From the NCBI RefSeq assembly GCF_040149665.1, contig NZ_JBEFLP010000002.1, positions 186,001 through 250,000 of the forward strand: 64,000 bases of DNA, written 5' to 3'. The position numbers were made by a program, and so were the translations under genes. This stretch comes from Sulfitobacter sp. HNIBRBA3233. GTDB lineage: Bacteria; Pseudomonadota; Alphaproteobacteria; Rhodobacterales; Rhodobacteraceae. The notes beneath the pieces are model-generated. The model worked only from the letters and a program-made list of their open reading frames with translations. It searched no databases and was not told the DNA's origin. The number at the start of each line of letters is the position of its first letter. Within the stretch, counting starts at the first letter, position 1. Below, piece by piece: positions 28,353-38,326 of the stretch.

Positions 28353-29870
28353 TCAGACATGGGCCACCTCCATCCCGTGGGCCCCGCCCATCATCAGCCC
28401 GATTTCCTCGACACCCAGCCCCTGTGTCGGGCGGCTGTCACTCAGGCGGCCCTCGTTCAGCGCGGCAAAGCGGTCCGAGATTTCCATCAACTCGTCAAGA
28501 TCCTGCGAAATCACGATGACCGCGGCCCCCGCTTCGGCGAGATCCAGCAACGCCTGCCGGATGGCCGCCGCCGCCGAGGCATCGACACCCCATGTCGGCT
28601 GGTTCACGACCAGCACATCGGGGTTCTGCATGACCTCGCGGCCGATGACGAACTTTTGCAGGTTGCCGCCTGACAGGGACCGCGCTGCCGCCTGTGTTCC
28701 GGGCGTGCGCACGTCGAACCGTGCGATTATCTCGCCGGCGAAGGCGGTCGCCGCAGACCAGTCCAGAAAACCGCGCCGGTCAAATCCCTGCCGCGTAGCA
28801 CCGGTCAGCATCGCATTCTCGGCAAGCGACATATCGGGCGCTGCGGCATGGCCGATCCGTTCTTCGGGGGCCGCGAGGATGCCCCGTTTGCGGCGGGCCG
28901 TCGGGCCCATCGGGCCGATATCCTCGCCACGGTGGGCGATCATGCCGCGCGCGACGGGGCGTTCGCCCGACAGCGCCGCCAGCAATTCGTCCTGCCCGTT
29001 GCCCGCCACACCGCCGATGCCCAGAACCTCGCCCGCGCGCAGCGCGAAAGACACGGATTTGAGCGACATGCCGAAGGCGCTGGGCGCAGGTGCTTCGAGT
29101 GCGCTGACAGTCAGGACCGTCTCTCCGGGCTCATGCGCCGCACGGGTCGGGGTGGCAAGGATCTTGCCGACCATCATCTCGGCCATATCGCGCGCGGTGG
29201 TCTCGCGCGGGGTGCACTGGCCGACCACGCGGCCCAGTCTCAGGATCGTGGCGCTGTCGCAGAGGCTGCGGATTTCTTCCAGCTTGTGCGAGATATACAG
29301 GATCGCGGTGCCCTCGGCGCTCAGTTTGCGCAGGGTCTCGAACAGGATCTCGACCTCCTGCGGGGTCAGAACGCTCGTCGGCTCGTCCATGATCAGAAGC
29401 GTCGGGTCCTGAAGAAGGCAGCGGATGATTTCGACACGCTGCCGCTCCCCGGCGGACAGATCGCCCACGATGCGGTCGGGCGACAGCGGCAGGCCGTAGG
29501 TTTCCGACACCTCCCGAATTTTCGCCGAAAGCTCGCCCAGTTTCGGCGCGTCCTCCATTCCCAGCGCGATGTTTTCCGCCACCGTCATCGCGTCGAACAG
29601 CGAAAAATGCTGAAACACCATGCCCACACCCGCCGCCCGCGCCGCCCGCGGCTCTGCGGGGGCGAAGGGCTGTCCGTGCATTTCCATCGTGCCGCTGTCG
29701 GGGCTGACAAGGCCGTAGATCATCTTGACCAGCGTGGATTTCCCCGCGCCGTTCTCGCCCAGCAGCGCGTGCACCTCGCCGGGCGCGATTTGAAGTGACA
29801 CATCGTCATTGGCGACCACCCCGGGGTAGGCTTTGGTCAGGCCGGTCATCTTCAGCAGTGGGGCGGTCAT
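28353..29870 (-). CDS. BMP-type ABC transporter ATP-binding protein (two ATPase domains)
   Basis: A 505-residue protein with two fused ABC domains. The N-terminal domain is complete: Walker A LLGENGAGKSTL, signature LSAGERQRVEI, Walker B LLIMDEPTS. The C-terminal domain has a Walker A-like GIGGVAGNGQDELL without the Lys, and the signature LSGGNLQKF followed by VLVVNQPTWGVD, where Asn-Gln replaces the usual Asp-Glu. This asymmetric layout is normal for sugar and nucleoside importers, in which only one site hydrolyses ATP. The ATG overlaps the stop of xdhC (ATGA). Confidence 0.93.
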   Translation of the reverse strand: MTAPLLKMTGLTKAYPGVVANDDVSLQIAPGEVHALLGENGAGKSTLVKMIYGLVSPDSGTMEMHGQPFAPAEPRAARAAGVGMVFQHFSLFDAMTVAENIALGMEDAPKLGELSAKIREVSETYGLPLSPDRIVGDLSAGERQRVEIIRCLLQDPTLLIMDEPTSVLTPQEVEILFETLRKLSAEGTAILYISHKLEEIRSLCDSATILRLGRVVGQCTPRETTARDMAEMMVGKILATPTRAAHEPGETVLTVSALEAPAPSAFGMSLKSVSFALRAGEVLGIGGVAGNGQDELLAALSGERPVARGMIAHRGEDIGPMGPTARRKRGILAAPEERIGHAAAPDMSLAENAMLTGATRQGFDRRGFLDWSAATAFAGEIIARFDVRTPGTQAAARSLSGGNLQKFVIGREVMQNPDVLVVNQPTWGVDASAAAAIRQALLDLAEAGAAVIVISQDLDELMEISDRFAALNEGRLSDSRPTQGLGVEEIGLMMGGAHGMEVAHV

Positions 29871-30631
29871 GCGAACTTCTTCATCGTGGGATCGGACACG
29901 AGGTCCCGGATGACCCCTTCTGCAATCTGCGGGGGCGCTTTGCCAAGGGACTTATCACCGATCGGGCAGGTAATCCGCGCCGGATCGTGGCCCAGATCGG
30001 CCAAGCGACGCGAAAAGCGGCGCCATTTGGTGTCTGATCCGATCAGGCCGATGGATTTCGGCCCGCGCTGCAAAAGCGCCGCGCAAAGTGCGAAATCGAT
30101 GTCGTGGCTGTAGGTCAGGATCAGGTGATGCGCCTGACGTGCGGCCCGTTGCGCCAGCAGGGGCATGTCGGCGGCGGGCAGGGCGGTGACATTGGGCGGC
30201 ATCTCTGCCGGGAACCGGTCGGCCGCGCTGTCGATCCAGGTGATGTCGAACATCTGCGATGGGGCTGTGGCGACGACCGCGCGCCCCACATGTCCTGCCC
30301 CCCAGACCCACAGGGACTGCGCAGGTCCAAGGCAGCCGGCAAATCCATTCGTGACCGGCCCTCGTGGATCGGTGCGCCGTACCTCGCGCCCGTAGGCCAG
30401 CGTGACGGCACCACCGCAGCACTGCCCCAGACCCGGACCGAGGGGGATCGTCTCGGCCATGTGGTCGCAACCTTCCGAGAGCATCCGCCGGGCGGTTGCG
30501 ATGGCGCGGTGTTCCAGCGCGCCCCCGCCGATCGTGCCGGTGATGCCGTTGGCGGTGACTGCCATCGCGGTACCCGCATCGCGCGGTGCGGAGCCGCGCG
30601 TGGCGGTGATCTCGACGTAGATCACGCTCAT
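29867..30631 (-). CDS. xdhC: Xanthine dehydrogenase accessory protein XdhC
   Basis: A 254-residue chaperone that binds the molybdenum cofactor, promotes its sulfuration and inserts it into XdhB. The N-terminal XdhC/CoxI domain contains EITATRGSAPRDAGTAM and IGGGALEHRA with the Cys pair in GLGQCCGG; the C-terminal Rossmann domain carries VWGAGHVGRAV and ends with IGLIGSDTKWRRF and the CPIG motif. The ATG overlaps the xdhB stop and the stop overlaps the ATPase start, so it is in the middle of the operon. Confidence 0.92.
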   Translation of the reverse strand: MSVIYVEITATRGSAPRDAGTAMAVTANGITGTIGGGALEHRAIATARRMLSEGCDHMAETIPLGPGLGQCCGGAVTLAYGREVRRTDPRGPVTNGFAGCLGPAQSLWVWGAGHVGRAVVATAPSQMFDITWIDSAADRFPAEMPPNVTALPAADMPLLAQRAARQAHHLILTYSHDIDFALCAALLQRGPKSIGLIGSDTKWRRFSRRLADLGHDPARITCPIGDKSLGKAPPQIAEGVIRDLVSDPTMKKFA

Positions 30632-33027
30632 CCGCGCACCCGTCCTATGGCGGTGAGCACTTCTTCGGCGGTGGCCGGGGCGTGCAGATCGGCAAAGCCC
30701 TCCCCGCAGGACTGTACCGCGTCGTTCAAAGCGGCCCAGGCCGACAGGCCCAGCATCAAGGGCGGCTCGCCCACCGCCTTCGACCGGTAGATGGTGCGCG
30801 CCGGGTTGGGCTGGTCCCAAAGGGCGACATTGAAAATCCTCGGCCGGTCGGAACAGGCGGGGATCTTGTAGGTCGAGGGCGCATGCGTCTTCAGGGCTCC
30901 GCGATCGTCCCAGACCAGCTCCTCGGTGGTCAGCCATCCGGCGCCCTGCACATAGCCGCCCTCGATCTGGCCGATGTCGATGGCGGGGTTCAGCGACTGG
31001 CCCGCGTCATGCAGGATATCGGTGCGCAGGATCCGGTTCTCGCCGGTCAGCGTGTCGATGACGACCTCGGTCACCGCGGCACCGTAGGCGAAGTAAAAGA
31101 ACGGACGACCCTTGCCCGCGATCCGGTCCCACTGGATGTCGGGGGTCTTGTAAAAGCCAGTCGCCGATAGCGATACACGGTTCTGGTAGGCCGTCTGTGC
31201 CGCTTCGGCAAAGCTGAGGACGTGGCCTCCGGCGGTGACCTGTCCGTCCGCGAAAGCAACATCCGCCGGGGTGCAGTCGTGCATTGCGGCCAGGCAGGCC
31301 GCGATCCGGTCGCGGATCGTATCGCAGGCGTTCAGGACCGCCATGCCGTTCAGATCGCTTCCCGAGCTTGCCGCCGTGGCGGATGTATTGGGCACCTTCG
31401 CCGTGTCCGTCGCGGTGATTTTGACCGCCTCGACAGCGATGCCAAAGCGGCTGGCCGCGACCTGCGCGACTTTCTGGAACAGCCCCTGTCCCATCTCGGT
31501 GCCGCCGTGGTTCAGGTGGACCGATCCGTCCTGGTAGACATGCACCAGCGCACCCGCCTGATTGAGATGTGTCAGCGTAAAGGAAATCCCGAATTTCACC
31601 GGTGTCAGCGCGATCCCGCGTTTCAGGACAGGCTGCTGCCGGTTCCAGTCGGCGATGGCCGCACGACGCGCGGTGTAGCCGGAGGTTTCGATCAACCGGT
31701 GGGTCAGCGCGTTGATGATGCAGTCGGTGACGGGCTGGTGATAGGGCGTGGTCTGTACGTCCGGCGCCGGATCGGGGGCCTGCACCTGCGGTTGCAGATC
31801 CGCCTGCGCCCCGCGCGAGGCGAGATCGGCGTCGCTGTCGGCGGGGGGGAGGGCGTCGGTCTCGATATCGGGCGGTGCGATGCGCAGATCGCTGTAGAAA
31901 TTGCGCTGCCGGACAGACAGCGGATCGCACCCGAGGTGGCGGGCGACATGTTCTATCACCCGCTCCATTCCGACCATTCCCTGCGGTCCGCCGAAGCCGC
32001 GAAAGGCTGTGGCGCTTTGGGTGTTGGTGCGCAGGCGGTGCGAGGTGATGCGCACATCGGGCAGATGATAGGCGTTGTCGGCGTGCAGCATCGCGCGATC
32101 CGCGACCGGCAGGCTGAGGTCCATCGCCCATCCGCAGCGCGCGTAATGCGTCACATCGAGCGCGGTGATCCGGCCGTCGTCGTCAAATCCCACCTCGTAG
32201 TCGATGCGGAAATCGTGGCGCTTGCCGGTGATGATCATATCGTCGTCGCGGTCGTAGCGCATCTTGCAGGGCTGGCCGCTGCGCGCGGACGCCACGGCAC
32301 AGGCGACCGCCAGCGCATTGCCCTGACTTTCCTTGCCACCAAAGCCGCCGCCCATGCGCCGTGTCTCGACGCGCACGCTGTGCATCGGCTGGCCCAGTGC
32401 TTCGGCGACCTTGTGCTGGATTTCGGTGGGATGCTGGGTGGAGCTGTGCACGGTGATATCACCGGCCTCTCCGGGCAGGGCAAGCGCGGCCTGTCCTTCG
32501 AGGTAGAAATGTTCCTGACCGCCGATGTCGACCGACCCGGACAGCCGGTTGCGCGCGGCGGCCAGCGCGCCTTCGGCATCGCCTTTTGCGTAGATGCGCG
32601 GCGTGTCCTCGAACCGCCATCCGGCTGCGAGTGCGTCCTCGATGGTCAGGACCGGAGGTTCTTTTGCGATCTCGACATGCCCCAGCACAGCTGCGTGCCG
32701 CGCGGCAAGATGCGATGTGGCGACCACCAGAAAAAGCGGCTGGCCGATGTAATGGACCTCGCCGGTGGCGAGCAGGGGTTCGTCGTGGTTGGAGGGGGAT
32801 ACGTCGTTGGCGTGGGGCAGGTCCGCCGCTGTCAGCACGTCGATCACGCCCGCGGCGGCGCGCACCGCGTCCAGATCCATCGACGTGATCCGGCCACGGG
32901 CCTCGGTCGACAGGCCGAAGGCAAGGTGCAGCGTGCTGGCCGGCGTCGCGATATCGTCAACGTAGCGCGCGGCACCGGTCACATGCAGGCGGGCGGCATC
33001 GTGGGGGAGGGGCTTTGCGACGCTCAT
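30628..33027 (-). CDS. xdhB: Xanthine dehydrogenase molybdopterin-binding subunit XdhB
   Basis: The 799-residue large subunit binds the molybdenum cofactor and hydroxylates hypoxanthine and xanthine to urate. Visible motifs include [68 protein letters not shown] and the C-terminal [15 protein letters not shown] (with the active-site Glu). Between RNFYSD and [10 protein letters not shown] there is an extra, Asp/Pro/Gln-rich stretch of about 35 residues that looks like a flexible insert. ATG overlaps the xdhA stop (ATGA). Confidence 0.93.
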   Translation of the reverse strand: MSVAKPLPHDAARLHVTGAARYVDDIATPASTLHLAFGLSTEARGRITSMDLDAVRAAAGVIDVLTAADLPHANDVSPSNHDEPLLATGEVHYIGQPLFLVVATSHLAARHAAVLGHVEIAKEPPVLTIEDALAAGWRFEDTPRIYAKGDAEGALAAARNRLSGSVDIGGQEHFYLEGQAALALPGEAGDITVHSSTQHPTEIQHKVAEALGQPMHSVRVETRRMGGGFGGKESQGNALAVACAVASARSGQPCKMRYDRDDDMIITGKRHDFRIDYEVGFDDDGRITALDVTHYARCGWAMDLSLPVADRAMLHADNAYHLPDVRITSHRLRTNTQSATAFRGFGGPQGMVGMERVIEHVARHLGCDPLSVRQRNFYSDLRIAPPDIETDALPPADSDADLASRGAQADLQPQVQAPDPAPDVQTTPYHQPVTDCIINALTHRLIETSGYTARRAAIADWNRQQPVLKRGIALTPVKFGISFTLTHLNQAGALVHVYQDGSVHLNHGGTEMGQGLFQKVAQVAASRFGIAVEAVKITATDTAKVPNTSATAASSGSDLNGMAVLNACDTIRDRIAACLAAMHDCTPADVAFADGQVTAGGHVLSFAEAAQTAYQNRVSLSATGFYKTPDIQWDRIAGKGRPFFYFAYGAAVTEVVIDTLTGENRILRTDILHDAGQSLNPAIDIGQIEGGYVQGAGWLTTEELVWDDRGALKTHAPSTYKIPACSDRPRIFNVALWDQPNPARTIYRSKAVGEPPLMLGLSAWAALNDAVQSCGEGFADLHAPATAEEVLTAIGRVRG

Positions 33028-34427
33028 GCGCGGACCGCGTGCAGGTTCGTTTCGGTGCCCGACAGCGTGTGATAGCTGCGCAGCAGCATGTTGCGCGCCG
33101 CTTGCATCCGGTAGGCCGCCGACGCGCGCATGTCGGTCAGCGGCGAGAAATCCTGTCCGAGCGCGTCCATCGCGGCCTGCACGCTGTCGAGGCTCACAGG
33201 CGCTCCGCGCAGCGCGGCCTCGGCCCGTGCCGCGCGTTTTGGCGTGGCGGCCATACCGCCAAAGGCAAGACGAACCGCGCCGAAGCAGTCGCCCTCCACC
33301 GGCAGGTTGAAGCACCCGCAGACTGCCGAGATGTCCTGATCGAACCGCTTGGATAGTTTGTGGCAATGCAGGCTGTCGGATTGTCTGGGCACGTCGATCG
33401 CCTCGACGAATTCGCCGGGCGCGCGGTCCTGTTTGCCGTAATCGACGAAGAAATCCTCAAGCGGCATCTGCCGCCTTTCGCTGCCGTGGCGCAGATGCAG
33501 CGTTGCCCCCAGTGCGATCATCGCGGGGCTGCCATCGCCGATGGGCGATCCGTTCGCAATGTTTCCGCCCAGTGTCGCCGCCGCACGCACCTGCGCCGAT
33601 CCGTAGCGGCGCAGCATCGCGCCGAGGCTGGGAAAATGCGGATCCAGCGTCCGTTCGACCTGCGCGAGGGTGGTCGTTGCGCCGATGCGCCAGGCGCTGT
33701 CGGTTTCGGTAATACCGCGCAGATCCGCGCAATGCCCGAGAAAGATCACCTTTCCCAGATCGCGCATCTGTTTGGTGACCCAGAGCCCCACGTCGGTCGC
33801 ACCGGCCACCAGAGTGGCGCCCGGGTGCGCCGCGTAGAGGTCGGCCAGCGTGTCCGTATCGCGGGGTTGATGGTAGGCCAGGGGCTCTGCCCCCGCCCGC
33901 TCCTGCGGGGCAGGAGCGGCCCCCCCCGGAGTTTTATCGGCAAAATGGAGAAGATGCGAGGGGACTGGGGCGTCTTGGGCAGCCTGCGCCGCGCGGATGA
34001 TCGGGGCGTAGCCGGTGCACCGGCAGAGGTTGCCCGCCAGTGCGGTGTCGTGGTCCCTGTCCCCGTTCAGATGCGCCGTTGCCATGCTGACGACGAAGCC
34101 CGGTGTGCAAAAGCCGCATTGGCTGCCGTGGGTGTCTATCATGGCGCGTTGCACCGGATGGAGCGTGCCGTCCGGTGCGCTCAGCCCTTCGACAGTGGTG
34201 ACATGTTTTCCGTCAAGCTGCGGCAGAAACAGGATGCAGGCGTTCAGGGGCGCGTTGCCCGCCCCGTCGCTGACCATCACCGTGCAGGCGCCGCAGTCGC
34301 CTTCGTTGCAGCCTTCCTTGGTGCCCGACAGGTGGCGCGTTTCGCGCAGCCAGTCGAGCAGGGTCGTCGTGGGCGATGGGTCGTCGATCCGGACGGGCGC
34401 GCCGTTGAGTGTGAATGAAAGATGCAT
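33024..34427 (-). CDS. xdhA: Xanthine dehydrogenase small subunit XdhA (2Fe-2S and FAD)
   Basis: The 467-residue subunit carries two [2Fe-2S] domains (cysteines in [14 protein letters not shown] at residues 37-50 and in QCGFCTPG ... NLCRCTGY at 103-140) and a C-terminal FAD domain (about 184-460; [27 protein letters not shown]). It takes electrons from the Mo site to NAD+. The linker, residues about 158-183, is encoded by a hairpin-rich repeat that also occurs between genes elsewhere in the window. First gene of the seven-gene operon; the promoter should lie in the 248 bp between it and dnaE. Confidence 0.93.
   Translation of the reverse strand: MHLSFTLNGAPVRIDDPSPTTTLLDWLRETRHLSGTKEGCNEGDCGACTVMVSDGAGNAPLNACILFLPQLDGKHVTTVEGLSAPDGTLHPVQRAMIDTHGSQCGFCTPGFVVSMATAHLNGDRDHDTALAGNLCRCTGYAPIIRAAQAAQDAPVPSHLLHFADKTPGGAAPAPQERAGAEPLAYHQPRDTDTLADLYAAHPGATLVAGATDVGLWVTKQMRDLGKVIFLGHCADLRGITETDSAWRIGATTTLAQVERTLDPHFPSLGAMLRRYGSAQVRAAATLGGNIANGSPIGDGSPAMIALGATLHLRHGSERRQMPLEDFFVDYGKQDRAPGEFVEAIDVPRQSDSLHCHKLSKRFDQDISAVCGCFNLPVEGDCFGAVRLAFGGMAATPKRAARAEAALRGAPVSLDSVQAAMDALGQDFSPLTDMRASAAYRMQAARNMLLRSYHTLSGTETNLHAVRA
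33881..33954 (+). repeat. Composite repeat inside xdhA, copy 3
   Basis: The element consists of a small hairpin (GGGGC TCT GCCCC, 33881-33893), a 9-bp perfect hairpin (CGCTCCTGC GGG GCAGGAGCG, 33898-33918), a run of C, and GAGTTTTATCGGCAAAATGG (33930-33949), a variant of the two intergenic copies with one extra T and one A-to-C change. On the coding strand it is read in frame as [19 protein letters not shown]. Confidence 0.75.
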
Positions 34428-34675
34428 GGGGGTAACCCCGCCGCGGTACCTGATGCGTCCCTGACCTTCGGGGTTCGATGCGGCGTAGAACCACCGGTCG
34501 GGGACAGGCTACGGCGGGGGTGCGGCCTTTGGCAAGGGGCGCAAGTGCCGTGACGCAAGGGCAAGCGCAGCCGCGCGTCCGGGGTGCATGCATTCTGGTC
34601 CCATTCGCGCCGAAGTTTGGACCCGCGCGGTTTTGGAGGTGGCGGGGCAGGCGGCCCATGGGGTAGCTTTGGCGC

Positions 34676-37600
34676 ATGACAAACACTCCCCGATTCATTC
34701 ACCTGCGCACCCATTCCGAATACTCGCTGCTGGAGGGGGCGCTGCGGCTGAAAAAGCTTCCCGGCATGTGTGTGGATGCAGCCATGCCCGCGCTGGCGCT
34801 GACCGATACGAACAACATGTTCGCGGCGCTGGAATTCTCGGTCGCGATGTCGGGGGCGGGGGTTCAGCCGATCATCGGCTGCCAGGTCGATCTGGAATAC
34901 GTCAGCGTCCAGCCCGGCGAGCGTGCGCGCCCGCCCGCGCCGGTGGTGCTGCTGGCGCAGACGGAAGCAGGCTACGAGAACCTGATGAAGCTGAACTCGT
35001 GCCTCTACCTCGACAAGGCAGGGGCGCTGCCGCAGGTCACGCTGGACGAGTTGGAAGTGCATTGTGCTGATGTGATCTGCCTGACCGGCGGTCCGGGCGG
35101 TCCGGTGGGGATGCTGTTGCAGAACGGCCAGCGCCCGGCGGCGGAGGCCCTGATGGCCCGGCTGCACAAGGCTTTCGGAGATCGGCTCTACGTCGAGCTT
35201 CAGCGCCACCCCGGCGAGGACGGCGCGCCCGAAGCCGAACGCCAGACCGAGCGCGGATTTATCGAAATGGCCTACGATATGTCCATTCCGCTGGTCGCCA
35301 CCAACGATGTCTATTTTCCCAAGGCCAAGATGTACGAGGCGCATGACGCGCTGATCTGCATCGCCGAGGGCGCCTATGTCGACCAGCAGCAGCCGCGCCG
35401 CCGGCTGACCCCGCAACATTATTTCAAATCGCAATCCGAGATGGTGACGCTGTTTGCCGATCTTCCCGAAGCGATCGAGAACACCGTCGAGATCGCGCAG
35501 CGCTGCGCGTTCCAGGCCTATCGCCGCGATCCGATCCTGCCGCGCTTTGCCGATGACGAGGTGGCCGAACTGCGGCGGCAGGCGCAGGAGGGGCTGAAAG
35601 CGCGTCTTGCAATCATCCCGCACGCCGCACCGGTCGAAGAGTACGAAAAGCGGCTGGAGTTCGAACTGGGCATCATCGAAGGCATGGGGTTCCCCGGCTA
35701 TTTCCTGATCGTTGCCGATTTCATCAAATGGGCGAAAGAGGCAGGCATCCCCGTCGGGCCGGGACGTGGGTCGGGGGCGGGCAGCCTTGTGGCATACGCG
35801 CTGCTGATCACCGATCTCGATCCGCTGCGCTATTCGTTGCTGTTCGAGCGGTTCCTGAATCCCGAACGGGTCTCGATGCCCGACTTCGACATCGATTTTT
35901 GCATGGACCGGCGCGAGGAAGTCATCCGCTACGTCCAGGAAAAATACGGGCGCGACAAGGTCGGGCAGATCATCACCTTCGGTGCGCTTTTGTCCAAGGC
36001 GGCGGTGCGCGACATCGGCCGCGTGTTGCAGATGCCCTACGGCCAGGTCGACCGGTTGTCCAAGATGATCCCGGTGGAAGGGGTCAAACCCGTCAGCATC
36101 GAAAAGGCATTGGCGGACGAGCCGCGCCTGCGCGAGGAGGCGCGCAACGAGGAAGTGGTGGCACGGCTGCTGGACTACGGCCAGCAGGTCGAGGGGCTGC
36201 TGCGAAACGCGTCGACCCACGCCGCGGGGGTGGTGATCGGGGATCGCCCGCTGGACCAGCTGGTGCCGCTCTATCAGGATCCGCGGTCGGATATGCCCGC
36301 GACGCAGTTCAACATGAAATGGGTCGAACAGGCCGGTCTGGTCAAATTCGACTTTCTGGGCCTGAAAACCCTGACCGTGATCCAGAACGCGGTGGACCAG
36401 ATCAAGGCGTCGGGTCGGCATTTGCACATCGCCGCAGACGGCACCGAGCTTTTCGAGCCACCCGAGGGGTTGCTGGACGATATCGCGACAATCCCGCTGG
36501 ACGACGAGGCGTCCTACAAGCTTTATGCCGCCGCAAAGACGGTTGCCGTGTTCCAGGTGGAAAGCTCGGGCATGATGGATGCGCTCAAACGCATGAAGCC
36601 CACCTGCATCGAGGATATCGTGGCGCTGGTGGCCCTTTACCGTCCCGGCCCGATGGAGAACATCCCGACCTATTGCGAGGTCAAGAACGGCAAGCGCGAA
36701 CGCGAATCCGTTCACCCGCTGATCGACCATATTCTGGAAGAAACCCAAGGCATCATCGTCTACCAGGAACAGGTGATGCAGATTGCGCAGGTCATGGCCG
36801 GATACTCCCTCGGCGGGGCCGATCTGCTGCGCCGCGCGATGGGCAAGAAGATCGCCGAGGAAATGGCAAAGGAACGCCCCAAGTTCGAAAAGGGCGCCAT
36901 GGAGAATGGCGTCGACAAGAAGAAGGCGTCGGAGGTGTTCGACCTTCTGGAGAAATTCGCCAACTACGGTTTCAACAAATCCCACGCGGCGGCCTATGCC
37001 GTTGTCAGTTACCAGACAGCGTGGCTCAAGGCGAACCACCCGGTCGAATTCATGGCCGGTGTGATGAACTGCGATATCCACCTCACCGACAAGCTGGCGG
37101 TCTATTTCGAAGAGGTGCGCAAGCGGCTGGAACTGCCGTGGGTGCCGCCCTGCGTGAACCGGTCGGATGCCACGTTCAAGGTGGTCGATGGTGCGCTTGT
37201 CTACGCGCTGGGCGCGCTCAAGAACGTCGGCGTCGAGGCGATGCGGCTGGTTGTCGAAGGCCGTCACGTCGACGGTGTGGACAGACCCTTTGCCACGCTT
37301 TTCGATCTGGCGCGTCGTGTCGATCTCAAGCGGGTGGGCAAGCGGTCGCTCGAGATGTTGGCGCGGGCGGGGGCGTTTGACGCGCTCGACAGCAACCGTC
37401 GCCGTGTCTTTGGCGCGCTGGACGCGCTGACCGCCTATTCCGCCGCGATCTTCGAGCAGAAATCATCGAACCAGGTATCGCTCTTCGGCGAGGCGGGGGA
37501 CGATCTGCCCGAGCCACGGATCATGCCCTGCGACGATTGGTTGTCGGCAGAGCGGCTGACCGAGGAATTCAAGGCGGTGGGTTTCTATCTGTCGGGCCAT

Positions 37601-38212
37601 CCGCTGGATGACTACATGGGGCCGCTCAAGCGCAAGTGGGGCAATGACCGCGGTGTGCCGTTCATGACGCTTGACGATCTGAACGAAAGAGTTGCCCGGA
37701 AGGGCGCGATGAATGCCCGCCTCGCCGGTGTGGTGGCAGGCCGTCAGGAACGCAAATCGGCACGCGGAAACCGTTTTGCCTTTGCGCAACTCTCCGATCC
37801 GACGGGCGCCTACGAAGTCACGCTGTTCTCGGACACGCTGGAACTGGCGCGGGACCACCTGGAAACCGGATCAAAGGTCGTCGTGACGGTCGAGGCAACG
37901 ATGGAAAGCGACCAGCTGAAGCTTCTGGGCCGTTCCGTGGCACCGGTCGAGGCCGCCGTTGCGGATGCGGCGGGCATGGGGCTGAAGATCTACATCGAAA
38001 GCCCCGCAGCGATCTCGGCCGTGTCGGACGTTCTCGAAGGCGCGCGCCACGCCGCGCGGGCCGCCGGAAAGGGGCCGGTGCAACTGTGCCTCATGGATCC
38101 GGCGCTGCCCGGCGAGGTCGAGGTTGACCTCGGCGCTGAGTTCCCCGTGACCCCGCAGATCAAGGGCGCGATACGCTCCCTTGGCGGTGTCCTGGAAGTC
38201 GAGGAAATCTGA
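34676..38212 (+). CDS. dnaE: DNA polymerase III alpha subunit
   Basis: The 1178-residue replicative polymerase begins with the PHP domain (FIHLRTHSEYSLLEGALRL, ALTDTNNMFAA). The catalytic core has PGRGSGAGSLVAYAL and the metal-binding PDFDIDFCMDRR, followed by HAAGVVIGD; the tudor/OB region near the C-terminus (LAGVVAGRQERKSARG) completes the DnaE1 layout. The length is normal. It is a housekeeping gene, divergent from xdhA, and its promoter lies in the 248-bp gap. Confidence 0.97.
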   Translation: MTNTPRFIHLRTHSEYSLLEGALRLKKLPGMCVDAAMPALALTDTNNMFAALEFSVAMSGAGVQPIIGCQVDLEYVSVQPGERARPPAPVVLLAQTEAGYENLMKLNSCLYLDKAGALPQVTLDELEVHCADVICLTGGPGGPVGMLLQNGQRPAAEALMARLHKAFGDRLYVELQRHPGEDGAPEAERQTERGFIEMAYDMSIPLVATNDVYFPKAKMYEAHDALICIAEGAYVDQQQPRRRLTPQHYFKSQSEMVTLFADLPEAIENTVEIAQRCAFQAYRRDPILPRFADDEVAELRRQAQEGLKARLAIIPHAAPVEEYEKRLEFELGIIEGMGFPGYFLIVADFIKWAKEAGIPVGPGRGSGAGSLVAYALLITDLDPLRYSLLFERFLNPERVSMPDFDIDFCMDRREEVIRYVQEKYGRDKVGQIITFGALLSKAAVRDIGRVLQMPYGQVDRLSKMIPVEGVKPVSIEKALADEPRLREEARNEEVVARLLDYGQQVEGLLRNASTHAAGVVIGDRPLDQLVPLYQDPRSDMPATQFNMKWVEQAGLVKFDFLGLKTLTVIQNAVDQIKASGRHLHIAADGTELFEPPEGLLDDIATIPLDDEASYKLYAAAKTVAVFQVESSGMMDALKRMKPTCIEDIVALVALYRPGPMENIPTYCEVKNGKRERESVHPLIDHILEETQGIIVYQEQVMQIAQVMAGYSLGGADLLRRAMGKKIAEEMAKERPKFEKGAMENGVDKKKASEVFDLLEKFANYGFNKSHAAAYAVVSYQTAWLKANHPVEFMAGVMNCDIHLTDKLAVYFEEVRKRLELPWVPPCVNRSDATFKVVDGALVYALGALKNVGVEAMRLVVEGRHVDGVDRPFATLFDLARRVDLKRVGKRSLEMLARAGAFDALDSNRRRVFGALDALTAYSAAIFEQKSSNQVSLFGEAGDDLPEPRIMPCDDWLSAERLTEEFKAVGFYLSGHPLDDYMGPLKRKWGNDRGVPFMTLDDLNERVARKGAMNARLAGVVAGRQERKSARGNRFAFAQLSDPTGAYEVTLFSDTLELARDHLETGSKVVVTVEATMESDQLKLLGRSVAPVEAAVADAAGMGLKIYIESPAAISAVSDVLEGARHAARAAGKGPVQLCLMDPALPGEVEVDLGAEFPVTPQIKGAIRSLGGVLEVEEI

Positions 38213-38326
38213 AACCGGCCGCTATCCGCGCAGACCGGCGGTGGTGCGCCGGTCCGCACGGGGGGATTGCTGGACGTCGCGGGTGCGCTTCTTTAAAAGA
38301 CAGCGAAGGTCTGATGGGAGGCGCGT

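Noticed and set aside
31222-33072. A 616-residue plus-strand frame over xdhB
   Set aside because: xdhB is unambiguous on the other strand and tightly coupled to its neighbours.
34277-37267. A 996-residue open frame on the minus strand over dnaE
   Set aside because: dnaE is certain on the plus strand; the antisense frame has no start context or domain and has shadow composition.
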